Positions 7,706 to 17,056 are shown, numbered from the stretch's first letter. The stretch is DNA of 62,181 nucleotides from Acidobacteriota bacterium (GCA_003223325.1 QHYS01000085.1:1-62181); one strand, 5' to 3'. Notes: generated by a model not told the origin, from the letters alone. Made by a program: numbers and translations.

Positions 7706-9616
7706 GTGAACAAAAGCTTGAACAGCAAATCGAGTTTTCGGTTCCTGCGTCCCTCTGCCGCTTTCGGTCTGTGCCTCGCGTGCGTGGCCATGCTTGCCCT
7801 CTCGCGCGTACACGCTGCGCCACAACAAGGTTCACCCTCCGGCACGTCCTCAAGCGCGGAAGCCCGCGACGTTTCGCACCTGGCCGCGTCACCCGCCTTC
7901 GCCGCGCGGGATCTCGCGGCGCCCCCGCGCGAAAACTGGCTCAAGGTCGGAGGCAGCCTTTCCAATGAGAACTGGTCTCCGCTAAACCAGATCAATCGCG
8001 AGAATGTGGGTACGCTCAAGGCCGTGTGGCAGACGCATTTGGATGGCTCCGCACTCGCCACGAAATATTCCGGCGAAGCGCAGCCCGTGGTTTATGAGGG
8101 CGTTCTTTACATCGTTACCGGAGCCGACGACGTATTTGCCATGAGCCTGAAGACCGGCCAGATTCTGTGGAAATATCAGGCGCATCTGGACCAGAGCATT
8201 AACACCGTATGCTGCGGCTGGACCAGCCGCGGCATCGCCATAGGCGGCGGCAACGTTTACCTCGGCCAGTTGGACGGCCGCCTCGTAGCGCTCGATCAAA
8301 AATCAGGCAAGCCCAATTGGTCGATTCAAGCCGAGCAATGGCAGCAGGGGTACACCATTACCGCCGCCCCGCTGTATTACGACGGTATGGTGATTGCGGC
8401 CTTCGCGGGTGGCGAAAAGGCCGTGCGTGGCCGTGTCAAAGCCTACGACGCCCAGGACGGGCGCCTGATTTGGACTTTCTATACCATTCCCGGGCCGGGC
8501 GAAATGGGGCACGACACTTGGCCCAAAGACACGGACGCCTGGAAGTACGGCGGGGCAACGGTTTGGCAAACTCCAGCCGTCGATCCAGAACTGGGACTCC
8601 TCTACTTCACCACCGGTAACCCGGGGCCCGATTTCAATGGAAGGATGCGCCCCGGCGATAACCTCTTCGCAAACTCCATGGTGGCCATCGAAACGAAGAC
8701 CGGCAAATATCGCTGGCACTTTCAGCAGATTCACCATGATTTGTGGGACTACGACGGCCCCAATCCAGTCATGCTTTTCGATGTGAAGGTCGACGGCCGC
8801 ATTCGCAAAGCCGCAGCCGAAGCGAACAAGGACGGCTGGGTATACATCCTGGATCGCACCAACGGAAAGCCGCTGATTGGCATTGATGAAAGGCCCGTCC
8901 CGCAGGAGGCGCGCCAATTCACTTCGCCGACGCAGCCGATTCCTCGCGGCGATGCATTCGTGCCGCAGTCAATTGATGTGGCACCGGAGGGCTACACCTT
9001 GGTGAACCAAGGCCGGACTTTCACGCCGTTTTGGGGCGAGGGAATCGTGCTCAAACCTTCCCCACGTGGCGGCGCGAACTGGCCGCCTAGTTCCTATGAC
9101 CCTGCAACCGATTTTTACTATGTTTGCGCGACCGACGCTGCCAGTTTATTCAAAGGCGGGGAGGACGATCAAAAACTCCCGCAAGAGGGTCAAGGATATT
9201 TGGGCAGCGCTTTCGGTGGAATGCCTCTGGGTTCAAACGGAATTTTTGCGGCGCTCGACATGAAGACCAACCGCCTCGTTTGGCAGCAGAGATGGAAGGA
9301 TAGTTGCTACAGCGGATCGGTAACCACCGCCGGCGGCCTTGTCTTTGTAGGCCGAAACGACGGCCGGATGACCGCGCTCAACTCCTCCAACGGCCAGCGA
9401 CTTTGGGAGTTCCAGACTGGCGCCGGCGTGAACGCTCCCCCGAGCGTCTTCGAGTATGAAGGCGACGAATACGTGGCAGTTTATTCCGGTGGCAGTCTCT
9501 TTGCCTCCGCGCCACGCGGGGACAGCGTTTTTCTTTTCTCTCTGAGGGGCGCGTTGACGCCCGTCTCCGAAATCTCGTCGAAGTCGCCCGTCGCCCAGCC
9601 GGCGGAGAATCGCTAA
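7706..9616 (+). CDS. PQQ-dependent alcohol dehydrogenase (quinoprotein)
   Basis: An exported quinoprotein of about 636 residues with a signal peptide. It has an eight-bladed PQQ propeller with repeated tryptophan-docking segments such as TGQILWKYQ and NGQRLWEFQ. The adjacent cysteine pair TVCCGW, a PQQ-site hallmark, is present. The active-site region is HHDLWDYDGPN: the catalytic Asp is followed two residues later by another Asp, the position that distinguishes lanthanide-dependent XoxF/PedH-type enzymes (D-x-D) from calcium MxaF (D-Y-A). No CxxCH is seen, so electrons must leave through a separate cytochrome. GTG 7706 is preferred over GTG 7700 because GGGAGGA at 7691 is better spaced. Substrate unknown. 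Confidence 0.9.
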   Translation: MNKSLNSKSSFRFLRPSAAFGLCLACVAMLALSRVHAAPQQGSPSGTSSSAEARDVSHLAASPAFAARDLAAPPRENWLKVGGSLSNENWSPLNQINRENVGTLKAVWQTHLDGSALATKYSGEAQPVVYEGVLYIVTGADDVFAMSLKTGQILWKYQAHLDQSINTVCCGWTSRGIAIGGGNVYLGQLDGRLVALDQKSGKPNWSIQAEQWQQGYTITAAPLYYDGMVIAAFAGGEKAVRGRVKAYDAQDGRLIWTFYTIPGPGEMGHDTWPKDTDAWKYGGATVWQTPAVDPELGLLYFTTGNPGPDFNGRMRPGDNLFANSMVAIETKTGKYRWHFQQIHHDLWDYDGPNPVMLFDVKVDGRIRKAAAEANKDGWVYILDRTNGKPLIGIDERPVPQEARQFTSPTQPIPRGDAFVPQSIDVAPEGYTLVNQGRTFTPFWGEGIVLKPSPRGGANWPPSSYDPATDFYYVCATDAASLFKGGEDDQKLPQEGQGYLGSAFGGMPLGSNGIFAALDMKTNRLVWQQRWKDSCYSGSVTTAGGLVFVGRNDGRMTALNSSNGQRLWEFQTGAGVNAPPSVFEYEGDEYVAVYSGGSLFASAPRGDSVFLFSLRGALTPVSEISSKSPVAQPAENR

Positions 9617-9747
9617 GCGGCGCGAGACTAAAGAGCCAATCCTGACCGACGGGCTATCGTGATCGCCTACCGGCTCTCTACCCATTCCCTCCTCACCAAA
9701 CGAATGACCGGGGGGGGACGATTTGTTCGGTAGGTTCCGAACGCCCG

Positions 9748-10668
9748 TCAGTCTCGAACAATTAGCAAGTTATCAGAGGCCGCCCGATGTTCTGCCTGCG
9801 GATACGCACGGCGGAATTTCTTGCGCGGGAGTCGGTTCCACCACATCAGGGCGCCGGTAATGGCCGAGACAGCGGGAACGAGCCCTACCATGGTCCAAAG
9901 CGACTCCGTAAGCCAGTTGAACCTGCCGAAATGAAGCTGCGTGATCAGGGAAAGAAATGAGCCGCCCATAAGGTGAATCCTGGGACTGAAGGTGAGTGCG
10001 GGAAAACAGAAGTAGATGCCCGAGATTCCCCAAACCAGCACAAAGAGCCAGCACCAAAAGCCAATGGCATTGTGCAAGTCCCAATTGAGCCGGCGGAAGT
10101 TTGCGTTCCAGTTGATCGTGGTGCTACGCCGCCAATTCTTGATTCCCGGCCACCAGAGAATGGCTCCAGTTAAGGAAAGTAAAGTAATAAGGCACGCGCC
10201 GATGCCGTTCACTAGTCGCCCGGTCCTTTTAGCCAGAAGATTGTCATGTAAATCGGCGAGCCACCCGAGAATGCGATCAACCGCCGAATGAGGATCGCCC
10301 AAATCCAAGCCCGCATATGGATCGAATAAGCGTTCGATTCGTTTGTGGGCCCGCTCCAACACAACTTTGTCCGGCCCGTCGGGTGTTTGTGCTTCACGTA
10401 TGTTATCCACTTCGTATGTTGGGTAGGCTCGCAGCGCTTGCTGTGTCAGTTCCTCCGCATTCATCCGCTGCCCCGACTCGGCCACAACTACTGTTTTGCG
10501 GGAGAACTTCCTCGTAAGCTCGCGGCGGTAAACGAGCGCACTGCCTGAGATGCTGATTGTTATGACGTAAATTCCGATTCCCACCCCGACCCACAAGTGG
10601 ACCTGAAGAAAGGCCTTGCGAACCCACAAACTCTGGGGGCGTTGAACCCATTGTTGCCAGGGTGTCAT
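9748..10668 (-). CDS. PepSY-associated transmembrane protein
   Basis: A 306-residue membrane protein of the PepSY_TM family. A first membrane helix (about 28-50) with HLWVGVGIGIY is followed by a periplasmic PepSY-like region (about 55-125), a helix with WWPGIKNWRR near 175, WDLHNAIGFW near 197, and a last helix ending in MWWNRLP. Conserved histidines in or beside helices suggest heme or metal contact, and relatives occur with iron or siderophore reductases. A shorter paralogue lies at 37694-38425. No operon partner is seen. Confidence 0.85.
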   Translation of the reverse strand: MTPWQQWVQRPQSLWVRKAFLQVHLWVGVGIGIYVITISISGSALVYRRELTRKFSRKTVVVAESGQRMNAEELTQQALRAYPTYEVDNIREAQTPDGPDKVVLERAHKRIERLFDPYAGLDLGDPHSAVDRILGWLADLHDNLLAKRTGRLVNGIGACLITLLSLTGAILWWPGIKNWRRSTTINWNANFRRLNWDLHNAIGFWCWLFVLVWGISGIYFCFPALTFSPRIHLMGGSFLSLITQLHFGRFNWLTESLWTMVGLVPAVSAITGALMWWNRLPRKKFRRAYPQAEHRAASDNLLIVRD

Positions 10669-10877
10669 TTCCCCTCCGGGGACCGGAGCACAAATATGAG
10701 ATGTGAGGTAATGGACACCTGCGAATGCGAGATGGTTCGAAGTATAAACCGCTCGGCCGTATGACGCTAACGTTTATGGGAATCTGGCTCGATGAGAGTA
10801 CCTTTCGCATCATCCGCCGCCCACAAATTCATGGTGTCACTGCTGTTTTATTCGGAAAATCGAAAGCGGAGGCAGTA

Positions 10878-11570
10878 ATGTCCTCGCGCCGCTCGATTCT
10901 GCTTTGGGTCACCCTTGGGGGGCTCATCTTCGTCTGGCTGGGATGGTGGTACCGTTCGTCCCACCAACAGGCAAAGGAAACACCTCCCGCGACAATCGAT
11001 AGGCAGCCGGTCACTTTCGCGAACCGCACTTTTGATCCGCCCAGTCCGCCGGCCGATATGCCACCCTTGGCCGCGGGGGAACAGGCGGAGTGCGATTCCA
11101 ATTTCTTGTCCAACGCTAGTGTCGGAGGGCAGACTCAACAAACCGATGCCACGCATGCCCTCGTTACCATCACGCAGATCAACGTGACCCTACAGCTCAA
11201 CATCACTATCTGGGCGCCGGCCAATGTAACTCCACACGTCATCGAACATGAACAAGGCCATCGCCAGATCGCTGAATATTACTACCAGACCGCCGGCGAA
11301 CTAGCCCAGCGAATCGCTTCGACTTACATGGGCGAAAGAGTCGAGGTCGAAGGTACGGATTTGGCTGCCGAGTCCACCAAACTGTTCCAACAAGTGGCTA
11401 CCGAGATCACCGATGAATACAGCAAAGAATTGAACCCGGGACCGACACAACTGCTCTACGACGGCATCACGGACCACGGCCGGAATGAGGTCATCGTCAA
11501 GGATGCCGTCGCTTCGGCCGTCAAGAACGCAGTCGAGTCACCTCAGCCTGCAACACATCCAGGAAATTGA
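10878..11570 (+). CDS. Membrane-anchored HExxH protein, DUF922-like
   Basis: A 230-residue protein with an N-terminal membrane anchor (about residues 8-24) and a periplasmic domain. The HEQGH motif at residues 124-128, in a VIEHEQGHRQIAEYYY context, is a gluzincin-type HExxH zinc site, as in DUF922 predicted proteases. Activity is not proven for that family. The frame is open from 10725, but ATG 10878 has GGAGG at 10868-10872 and begins just before the anchor, so it is chosen. The gene stands alone between the PepSY gene (divergent) and the PilZ gene. Confidence 0.72.
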   Translation: MSSRRSILLWVTLGGLIFVWLGWWYRSSHQQAKETPPATIDRQPVTFANRTFDPPSPPADMPPLAAGEQAECDSNFLSNASVGGQTQQTDATHALVTITQINVTLQLNITIWAPANVTPHVIEHEQGHRQIAEYYYQTAGELAQRIASTYMGERVEVEGTDLAAESTKLFQQVATEITDEYSKELNPGPTQLLYDGITDHGRNEVIVKDAVASAVKNAVESPQPATHPGN

Positions 11571-11784
11571 CTCCCGCCGCATTGCGATTGCGCCTCGACG
11601 ACAACTTTGGTTGAAACTCGCCACTGGGCTGACTCCTGTTCAACTGAGGCTTGGAACGCCGCCCACTTTCCTTCCGGAGGACGTTATCGGCAACAGCACA
11701 AGGGCGCAGCGGCCTGTTGCGCTGCGACCGGAAGCGACAGACACTTGAAGTGACAGGCCTACGAGGATTTTGCCGGACGGAAAA

Positions 11785-12174
11785 ATGCGCGACGATCGAT
11801 CCAAACTAACGACCGCCACGCCGTTTGCCGGAAGGGGCCGCAAACCAGTCAAACAGCGGGCCGTTCAGCGCTGCTCGTTGGTCGCTTCCGCTGAGATAAC
11901 CGAACTGTCCACGGGAACTCGCCTCTCGGCGCGAACGTCCGAACTCGGTATTGGGGGCTGCTACCTTGAGACGCTGAACCCCTTCCCCGATGGGACGGTC
12001 GTCCAGTTACGCATTCTCAGGGACCAAGGTGTCTTCGAAACCAACGCCAAAGTGGTCTATTCGCACGCCAACTTCGGGATGGGCCTGGCCTTTACCGACA
12101 TGATTGCCGACCAGCGTTCCGTGCTGGAAGACTGGTTGGCCGATCTTGTGACTCAATCCCGGCAGGCTTCGTAG
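11785..12174 (+). CDS. PilZ-domain protein
   Basis: A single-domain protein of 129 residues from the ATG chosen; a TTG at 11770 would add five. The PilZ-like features are the basic N-terminal stretch and the ELGIGGCYLET segment, which corresponds to the D/NxSxxG c-di-GMP-contact motif, then a strand-rich body ending with a helix (VLEDWLADLV). The classical RxxxR motif is not clean, so c-di-GMP binding is uncertain. A paralogue is at 37295-37612, where GDLSVFGCFIETR is the same segment. Confidence 0.8.
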   Translation: MRDDRSKLTTATPFAGRGRKPVKQRAVQRCSLVASAEITELSTGTRLSARTSELGIGGCYLETLNPFPDGTVVQLRILRDQGVFETNAKVVYSHANFGMGLAFTDMIADQRSVLEDWLADLVTQSRQAS

Positions 12175-12496
12175 TTCCATTTGGACCCGCTCGCAACCGG
12201 AAATGAGACGGTCCGGCTACGATCTTCGTCCTGAGCGACTCGCGGGGATTTCACTATACACAGGCTTTGCATGCGCATCTCTCCGGAGCTGTCGCTCGGG
12301 ATGAGATTCCTTGTAGCCGAGTGATAAGGAGCCTCGTCGATCGGCGGCCCAGCCAAATGGGGGGGTCTGGGCGCATTTGACAGGCGGTCTCCCTGTCTTT
12401 GAACTGTCCCCTGGATCAGTAGACATGCTCTGCGCGGGGCGCGTAGATTGACCCTCCGGGGAATTACTTCGTGGCCACTGTGATCTCAAGGGAAGG
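12175..12496. other. Intergenic region, nothing recognised
   Basis: 322 bases between the PilZ and TPR genes. Minus-strand reading frames through it show no family features and look like shadows. It may hold the promoter of the TPR gene. Confidence 0.5.
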
Positions 12497-12985
12497 ATGG
12501 GGGAAATGCCGGACGATGCTGGTCTTGCCGAATTCAAGCAGGGAATCGAGCTGTTGCAAAACGGGTACGCGACCAAAGCACTTGAACGCTTTCGTTACGC
12601 TGCCGAATTGAAGGGACAAAATCCATATTACCTTTCTTTTCTTGGAGTCTCCATGGGGCGTGCCCAAGGGAAGTGGGCCGCAGCGGTGGAACTTTGCAAG
12701 ACAGCCCTCAGCATGAGGCGTAATGAGGCCCAGCTATACCTGAACTTGGCCGAGGTCTATGTGTCTGCCGGACGGCGTGACAATGCGATTGAGACACTCG
12801 ATGCCGGCTTGACATACTGCAGAGCAGATAAGCGCATAGGGCAGATGCGCGGCAGGCTGGGAAGACGATGCTCCCCGCTCCTGCCGTTTCTTGGGCGCAG
12901 CAATTTGTTGAACCGCAGCCTGGGTAAGTTGCGCCACCGCGTACTCGGGCGCGTACGGAAGGTAAATCCGCCTTTCGCCGCTTAG
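12497..12985 (+). CDS. Small tetratricopeptide-repeat protein
   Basis: A 162-residue protein with two to three TPR units. AEFKQGIELLQNGYATKALE starts the first (about residues 10-43), NPYYLSFLGVSMGRAQGKW the second, and AQLYLNLAEVYVSAGRRDNA the third (about 78-112). The C-terminal 45 residues are basic and may form a helix. There is no signal peptide or membrane segment. It is probably a cytosolic scaffold whose partner is unknown. An ATG at 12506 has AAGGGAAGG at a more normal distance and could be the true start. Confidence 0.78.
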   Translation: MGEMPDDAGLAEFKQGIELLQNGYATKALERFRYAAELKGQNPYYLSFLGVSMGRAQGKWAAAVELCKTALSMRRNEAQLYLNLAEVYVSAGRRDNAIETLDAGLTYCRADKRIGQMRGRLGRRCSPLLPFLGRSNLLNRSLGKLRHRVLGRVRKVNPPFAA

Positions 12986-13012
12986 CAGCCTAACAAAGTC
13001 CAACCCGACTGC

Positions 13013-13035
13013 GGAGGGTCCCAACGGGACCCTCC
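13013..13035. terminator. Strong GC hairpin between convergent genes
   Basis: GGAGGGTCCC (13013-13022) and GGGACCCTCC (13026-13035) are perfect 10-base arms around a 3-base loop. It lies between the TPR gene (plus) and the Moco oxidoreductase gene (minus), both reading toward it. This fits a shared bidirectional terminator, although no T tract follows. Confidence 0.6.
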
Positions 13036-13129
13036 CCGAGCGCGCGCACTCGCTCTAAGGAAGTCTCTGCGCACGCTGGGGCGCGTCATCGGAGTTCTGG
13101 CACGCGCCGCCTTTGCGCGTGCCGGGATA

Positions 13130-13930
13130 TCAGATACCCGCGTACCAGGAGAAGCCTCGCTCCGTCCCCCCGGCTCCGAATCCCTTGCCGATGTCCTTTA
13201 CCGTGTCGGTGACGGTGATCCAGGAGAGATATTTCGTGCTCTTGCCTCCGAGTTGGCGGGGTATGCGTACCCGAAGCGGCGCGCCGTGACCCGCAGGGAG
13301 GAACTCCTGGCCATTCATCCCATAGGCCAACAGAGTCTGCCGATGCCAGGCGTCGGCCATATCGATGCTGTTCCACTTGCCCTTGATCGTCTGCTTGTCT
13401 GCGGCCTCAAAGTTGGTATCGAAGCCAAAAAACACAACGTACTTAGCCTGCGGCCGGACTCCGACCAGGTTCAAAACGTAGGAAAGAGGGACACCAATCC
13501 ATTCGGCAATGAAGGACCAGCCCTCTTCGCAGGCCTGATGGAAGACATGGCTCTCGGAAGGAAACCGCTTCAGTTCCGCAAGAGAGAAGAACGATGGGCG
13601 GGCGACCAAGCCGTCGATTTTGAGCCGCCAGTCCCGGAACCCGCCAGCCAATAACCGCTGGTAGGTTTCATCCTCGGGAGCTGCGCCCTTTATAGGGGCA
13701 ATCTTTGAGATGTCGCTGCGGGTATACTCCCGGGCCAGTGCGTGTCGGGACACCAACACCCGCTGGGCAGCGTAGGTCATGGTTTCGCCGACTCCATAGA
13801 TTCCGCCATCGTCGGGCGGAATCAGACCGTACCGATCGGCCAGTCGAGCGGCAATTCCCAAGCCGGAAGCGCCAGCGGCAGCCACTACGCCTGTCGCGAT
13901 CAGCTTTCGCCGTGAAAGTCGTTCGCTCAT
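13130..13930 (-). CDS. Tat-exported molybdopterin oxidoreductase, sulfite-oxidase / MsrP-like
   Basis: 266 residues from the ATG at 13930, chosen for AGGAG about 8 bases upstream and the twin-arginine signal SRRKLIATG that follows; the longer frame upstream is an artefact. The sulfite-oxidase-type molybdopterin domain is shown by LKIDGLV, the ACEEGWS segment whose cysteine should ligate molybdenum (MsrP has a similar CxxxW), and a late GHGAPLR block. MsrP-type proteins reduce oxidised methionine in the periplasm with electrons from a membrane heme protein. Here the start overlaps the stop of a cytochrome b gene, so the two are likely a redox pair. The exact substrate is unknown. Confidence 0.88.
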   Translation of the reverse strand: MSERLSRRKLIATGVVAAAGASGLGIAARLADRYGLIPPDDGGIYGVGETMTYAAQRVLVSRHALAREYTRSDISKIAPIKGAAPEDETYQRLLAGGFRDWRLKIDGLVARPSFFSLAELKRFPSESHVFHQACEEGWSFIAEWIGVPLSYVLNLVGVRPQAKYVVFFGFDTNFEAADKQTIKGKWNSIDMADAWHRQTLLAYGMNGQEFLPAGHGAPLRVRIPRQLGGKSTKYLSWITVTDTVKDIGKGFGAGGTERGFSWYAGI

Positions 13931-14703
13931 GAGCACTCCTTTCTGGCACCACTGTAGCCCGTAATCATGGCCCGCACGCGGCCAGCGAAACCTGCGAGGC
14001 AAACCATCGCGATGTGCACGCAAAGAAAGAGAACCAGGGCAACCGCGACGAAAAAGTGGATGGTGCGTGCCGATTGTTGACCGCCAAACCCGCTCCGGAG
14101 TAGCGGGACCACTGACGCGATGGCCGGAGACATGGCCAGGCCCGTGAGGATGATCAGCGGAAACAGTACGAAGACGACCGCGAGATAGGCCAGCCTCTGG
14201 ACCGCGTTGTACGTCAGCGACTCTTCTTCCGTGGGGCGCCTCCAGCGCAAATCGTTCCAGACGATACGCGCGACACGGCTCCAAGCGAGATCAGCCCTGG
14301 CGGGTAACAAATTCTTGCCAAAATGATGACTGAGCAGGCCGAAGGGGGCGTAAACCAGGCCGGTCAAGACGGAAATCCAGGCCGAGAGAAAATGCAGATA
14401 CCGGCCCCAGCCGGAGTGGCCAATCATGAAAGGAATCGGAAGGTCAATCAGGGAGGGAGTTCCCACGCCGCCTGTTTCGCCCCAGTAGAGACGCGGATGG
14501 GCGATAAGAATGGCGATACCGCTGACGAGCAGGCCAAAGAAACTGACCGTCGTGATCCAGTGGGTAATGCGGACGACCGCAGAGTGCCGCGGAGAATCCA
14601 GGCTATCCGAGCCTCGGATGGCGAGCCCGGCCAGGTAAGCAATCTCCGCCATAACCACCGCCGCGATAATAGCACGATGCGGGGTCCCCGGCGCCCGCCG
14701 CAT
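13927..14703 (-). CDS. Cytochrome b, membrane electron donor of the Moco enzyme
   Basis: A 258-residue integral membrane protein with about five hydrophobic segments, resembling the Ni-hydrogenase / thiosulfate-reductase cytochrome b561 family. Histidines placed for two hemes are in RITHWIT (near 48), LHFLSAW (near 104), RTIHFF (near 215) and CVHIAMV (near 228). The stop overlaps the start of the exported oxidoreductase by four bases, so translation is probably coupled. It would carry electrons between quinol and the periplasmic molybdenum site. The start at 14703 lacks a clear ribosome-binding site. Confidence 0.85.
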   Translation of the reverse strand: MRRAPGTPHRAIIAAVVMAEIAYLAGLAIRGSDSLDSPRHSAVVRITHWITTVSFFGLLVSGIAILIAHPRLYWGETGGVGTPSLIDLPIPFMIGHSGWGRYLHFLSAWISVLTGLVYAPFGLLSHHFGKNLLPARADLAWSRVARIVWNDLRWRRPTEEESLTYNAVQRLAYLAVVFVLFPLIILTGLAMSPAIASVVPLLRSGFGGQQSARTIHFFVAVALVLFLCVHIAMVCLAGFAGRVRAMITGYSGARKECS

Positions 14704-14724
14704 TTGCGCATGCTGGGGGGCGGG

Positions 14725-15600
14725 CTACAGCCCCGCGTTGCGCGCCAAGACCAGGGTCATGCTCGACCAATCCATCTCTCCCTGCCCTTGTGCCAAAGCG
14801 GAGAGGAGATGGTCGTGAACCAGACTCGCTAGTGGCATCGGCGCAGCGCACTCGTCGGCCGCCGCCAGCACTAGGCGCACGTCTTTCAATCCCAGCTGCA
14901 GCGCAAATTTGGCGGGTTCAAACTGTTCCTGCGCAATGATGCTCCCATAGTTCGCGATAAACGGGGATCCGAATAGAGCATTCATGATTTCGAGGAAGGC
15001 CTGGGGAGCAACGCCTGCTTTCCGTAGGGTCGCATAGGCTTCTCCAAGCGCCTCAATCATGCCGATGATCATGAAGTTGCCGCAGACCTTGGTGACATTT
15101 GCCTGCCAAGGCTCGACGCCCACCACGAATGTCTCGCGTGCGATAGCGTCGAAAAGCGGGCGGCAGCGTTCCACCAGTTCACAGGGTCCGGCGGCCACGA
15201 CCAGCAATTTCCTGGCTTCCACGGCTTCCGGGCGACCGAAGACCGGCACACTCAGGTAGCCCTGGTTGCGCTGAGCATGTTCTGCGGTCAACTTGCGAGC
15301 CAGCGCCGTGCCGATCGTGCCGTGCGCGAGGTGAATGCAATCCTTCTTCAGGGCGCAAGCGATGCCATAATTTCCGAACACGACCTCTTCGAGTGCCTGA
15401 TCGTCCGCGACCATCGTCATGACGACCTCCGCATCGCGGCAAGCATCCGCGGGGGAATCGGCTACGCGCGCGCCGTCCCCGCCAAGCGCCTCTGCCTTTT
15501 CACGGTTGCGGTTATAGACCATCAAGCTGTGCCCGGCGCGGAGCAAGTTGCGCGCCATGCCCGTACCCATTCTCCCGAGTCCAACGAAAGCGACTTTCAT
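14725..15600 (-). CDS. NAD-binding beta-hydroxyacid dehydrogenase (3-hydroxyisobutyrate dehydrogenase-like)
   Basis: 291 residues. The Rossmann motif GLGRMGTGMARNLL is at the N terminus, so the ATG at 15600 is used and the 62 upstream codons are discarded. The substrate motif corresponds to HLAHGTIGTALARKL near residue 110. The C-terminal helical domain has the catalytic-lysine region NVTKVCGNFM near residue 170. Such enzymes oxidise or reduce 3-hydroxyacids with NAD(P); the substrate cannot be read here. It is followed upstream on the same strand by the crotonase gene, 35 bases away, suggesting one catabolic operon. A broken paralogue is at 28485-29172. Confidence 0.88.
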   Translation of the reverse strand: MKVAFVGLGRMGTGMARNLLRAGHSLMVYNRNREKAEALGGDGARVADSPADACRDAEVVMTMVADDQALEEVVFGNYGIACALKKDCIHLAHGTIGTALARKLTAEHAQRNQGYLSVPVFGRPEAVEARKLLVVAAGPCELVERCRPLFDAIARETFVVGVEPWQANVTKVCGNFMIIGMIEALGEAYATLRKAGVAPQAFLEIMNALFGSPFIANYGSIIAQEQFEPAKFALQLGLKDVRLVLAAADECAAPMPLASLVHDHLLSALAQGQGEMDWSSMTLVLARNAGL

Positions 15601-15635
15601 AACCCCGGCCTCGCGGCTCCTCTGCTCGGAATCCG

Positions 15636-16496
15636 CTATTTGATGTTGTTTTCCTTGCCTTCTTTCACGTATGCGATCGATGACGCGATATGATTTCTGC
15701 TGTGGATGGACTTCTTCTTGGCCAGATGCGCAAACATTTGAATGCCAAAGCCGCCGTCCAAGTCGTCCGTAATCCTCTTTTTCCATGGGCGCCGTATGAT
15801 TTGCGTGGCGAGGCGGCGCGTGATGCGCGGTTGGGTCATGATGTGATCGGCAATCTTCCAGGCGCGATCCAGGAGTCTATCGCCGGGCACCACTTCATTG
15901 ACCATTCCGTACTCCAGGGCCTTTTTCGCGTCAATCGCCTGGCCGGTGAGCAATGCATAGGCTCCGCGCTTGACGCCCAGCAACTCCAGGAAACAGCTGT
16001 GAATGCCATCTCCGGGAACTGAGCCGATGTCATAATGCAAATCAAAAATGATGGCGTCTTCGCTGCAAATGGTGATGTCACACATGAGGCAGATTTCCGT
16101 ATGAAAGCCGGGGCCGTTCAGAACACCGATGGTCGGAATTTCCAGATCGTTCACTAAAGAGCTGACGTTGATCCTGCCGTCTTTATAGGCGTACTCGTAT
16201 GCCCAATGCTGCAAATCTTCTTGTTCGAGTTTGAAGCCTTCCGGATCTGCGTCCATCATGAAGTCTTTGCCCGTACCGGTGAAGATCATGACTTCGTTTT
16301 CAGGATCCGCGCCGATGGTCTTGAAAAGCTGGCCGACCGAACGATGATTTTCGACGCTCAACTGGATGGGTCCGCCTGCGGTATGTGCTTGAACGAGAAT
16401 GACGCCATCCTCGCGCCTTTCCAGTTTGTAATGCTGCTGGAATCGCTCCTTGTATTGCTCGAACTTTGGGGTGGACACAAAATCCACTAATGACAT
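15636..16496 (-). CDS. Crotonase-superfamily hydrolase, 6-oxocamphor-hydrolase-like
   Basis: 286 residues with GGAG about 10 bases before the ATG. It has the crotonase fold, and its pattern follows 6-oxocamphor hydrolase: NGPGFHTEI (His at the place of OCH His122), FDLHYDIG (Asp near OCH Asp154), then SVPGDGIH, LLTGQAIDAKKAL and YGMVNEV. OCH cleaves C-C bonds of beta-diketones by a retro-Claisen reaction. That chemistry is inferred from residue pattern only; a generic enoyl-CoA hydratase is the alternative. It probably works in the same pathway as the dehydrogenase downstream. Confidence 0.82.
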   Translation of the reverse strand: MSLVDFVSTPKFEQYKERFQQHYKLERREDGVILVQAHTAGGPIQLSVENHRSVGQLFKTIGADPENEVMIFTGTGKDFMMDADPEGFKLEQEDLQHWAYEYAYKDGRINVSSLVNDLEIPTIGVLNGPGFHTEICLMCDITICSEDAIIFDLHYDIGSVPGDGIHSCFLELLGVKRGAYALLTGQAIDAKKALEYGMVNEVVPGDRLLDRAWKIADHIMTQPRITRRLATQIIRRPWKKRITDDLDGGFGIQMFAHLAKKKSIHSRNHIASSIAYVKEGKENNIK

Positions 16497-17056
16497 GACG
16501 AATTCTCCTTTCGCTAGTTCGATGAAGCTATGTAGAGCAGCTCGCTCCTACAGAAGCTCGACACCGCGCCTGAAAATATGCCGAGCCTAGATGATTTAGC
16601 GGGCCTCGACTCGGGGCACGTTACGTGACTACAGCCGTTTGCGTCAACGGGGCCCCCAGCATGCGCCGCTGTTACGCATGTTAGGGTGGTGGCGGCGCAA
16701 TCCGCGCCACCGAGGCGGCACTCGTGGGTGTAGTGTTTGCCTTGTCTTTAGCAAAGAATATCTTACGAATGTGCAGGTATCCCAAGAGCCAAGAGGCTCG
16801 GTCATGAAAACATTATGCCTTCTGCCCATTTTATTCATGGTCCTCGGCGCAAATACGGCGGCGCAAAAGCAACCGCAGGAGCGTTTGCCATAGACCGCGA
16901 TCCACAGCTTTGCCTGGTCGGAATTCCATCCAACCACTGAGATCTACGCGACCAAAACGCTGAGCCGCCGGAGCCCCCCAGGCGCGCCGCTTTTGCGTGC
17001 GATGGGCTGGAAGCTGGATCCCCCGACAGACGCCCTCTGTGTGGTTGTTAGGGTGA
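16497..17056. other. Intergenic region with a possible signal-peptide ORF
   Basis: 560 bases. On the plus strand an ATG at 16804 opens a 29-residue frame beginning MKTLCLLPILFMVLGANTAA, a good signal peptide, and ends at TAG (16891-16893). The frame continues open past this stop without recognisable similarity. This is either a tiny secreted peptide or the 5' scar of a lost secreted protein. A GGTGGCG/CGCCACC hairpin lies near 16685-16712. Nothing else is recognised. Confidence 0.4.
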
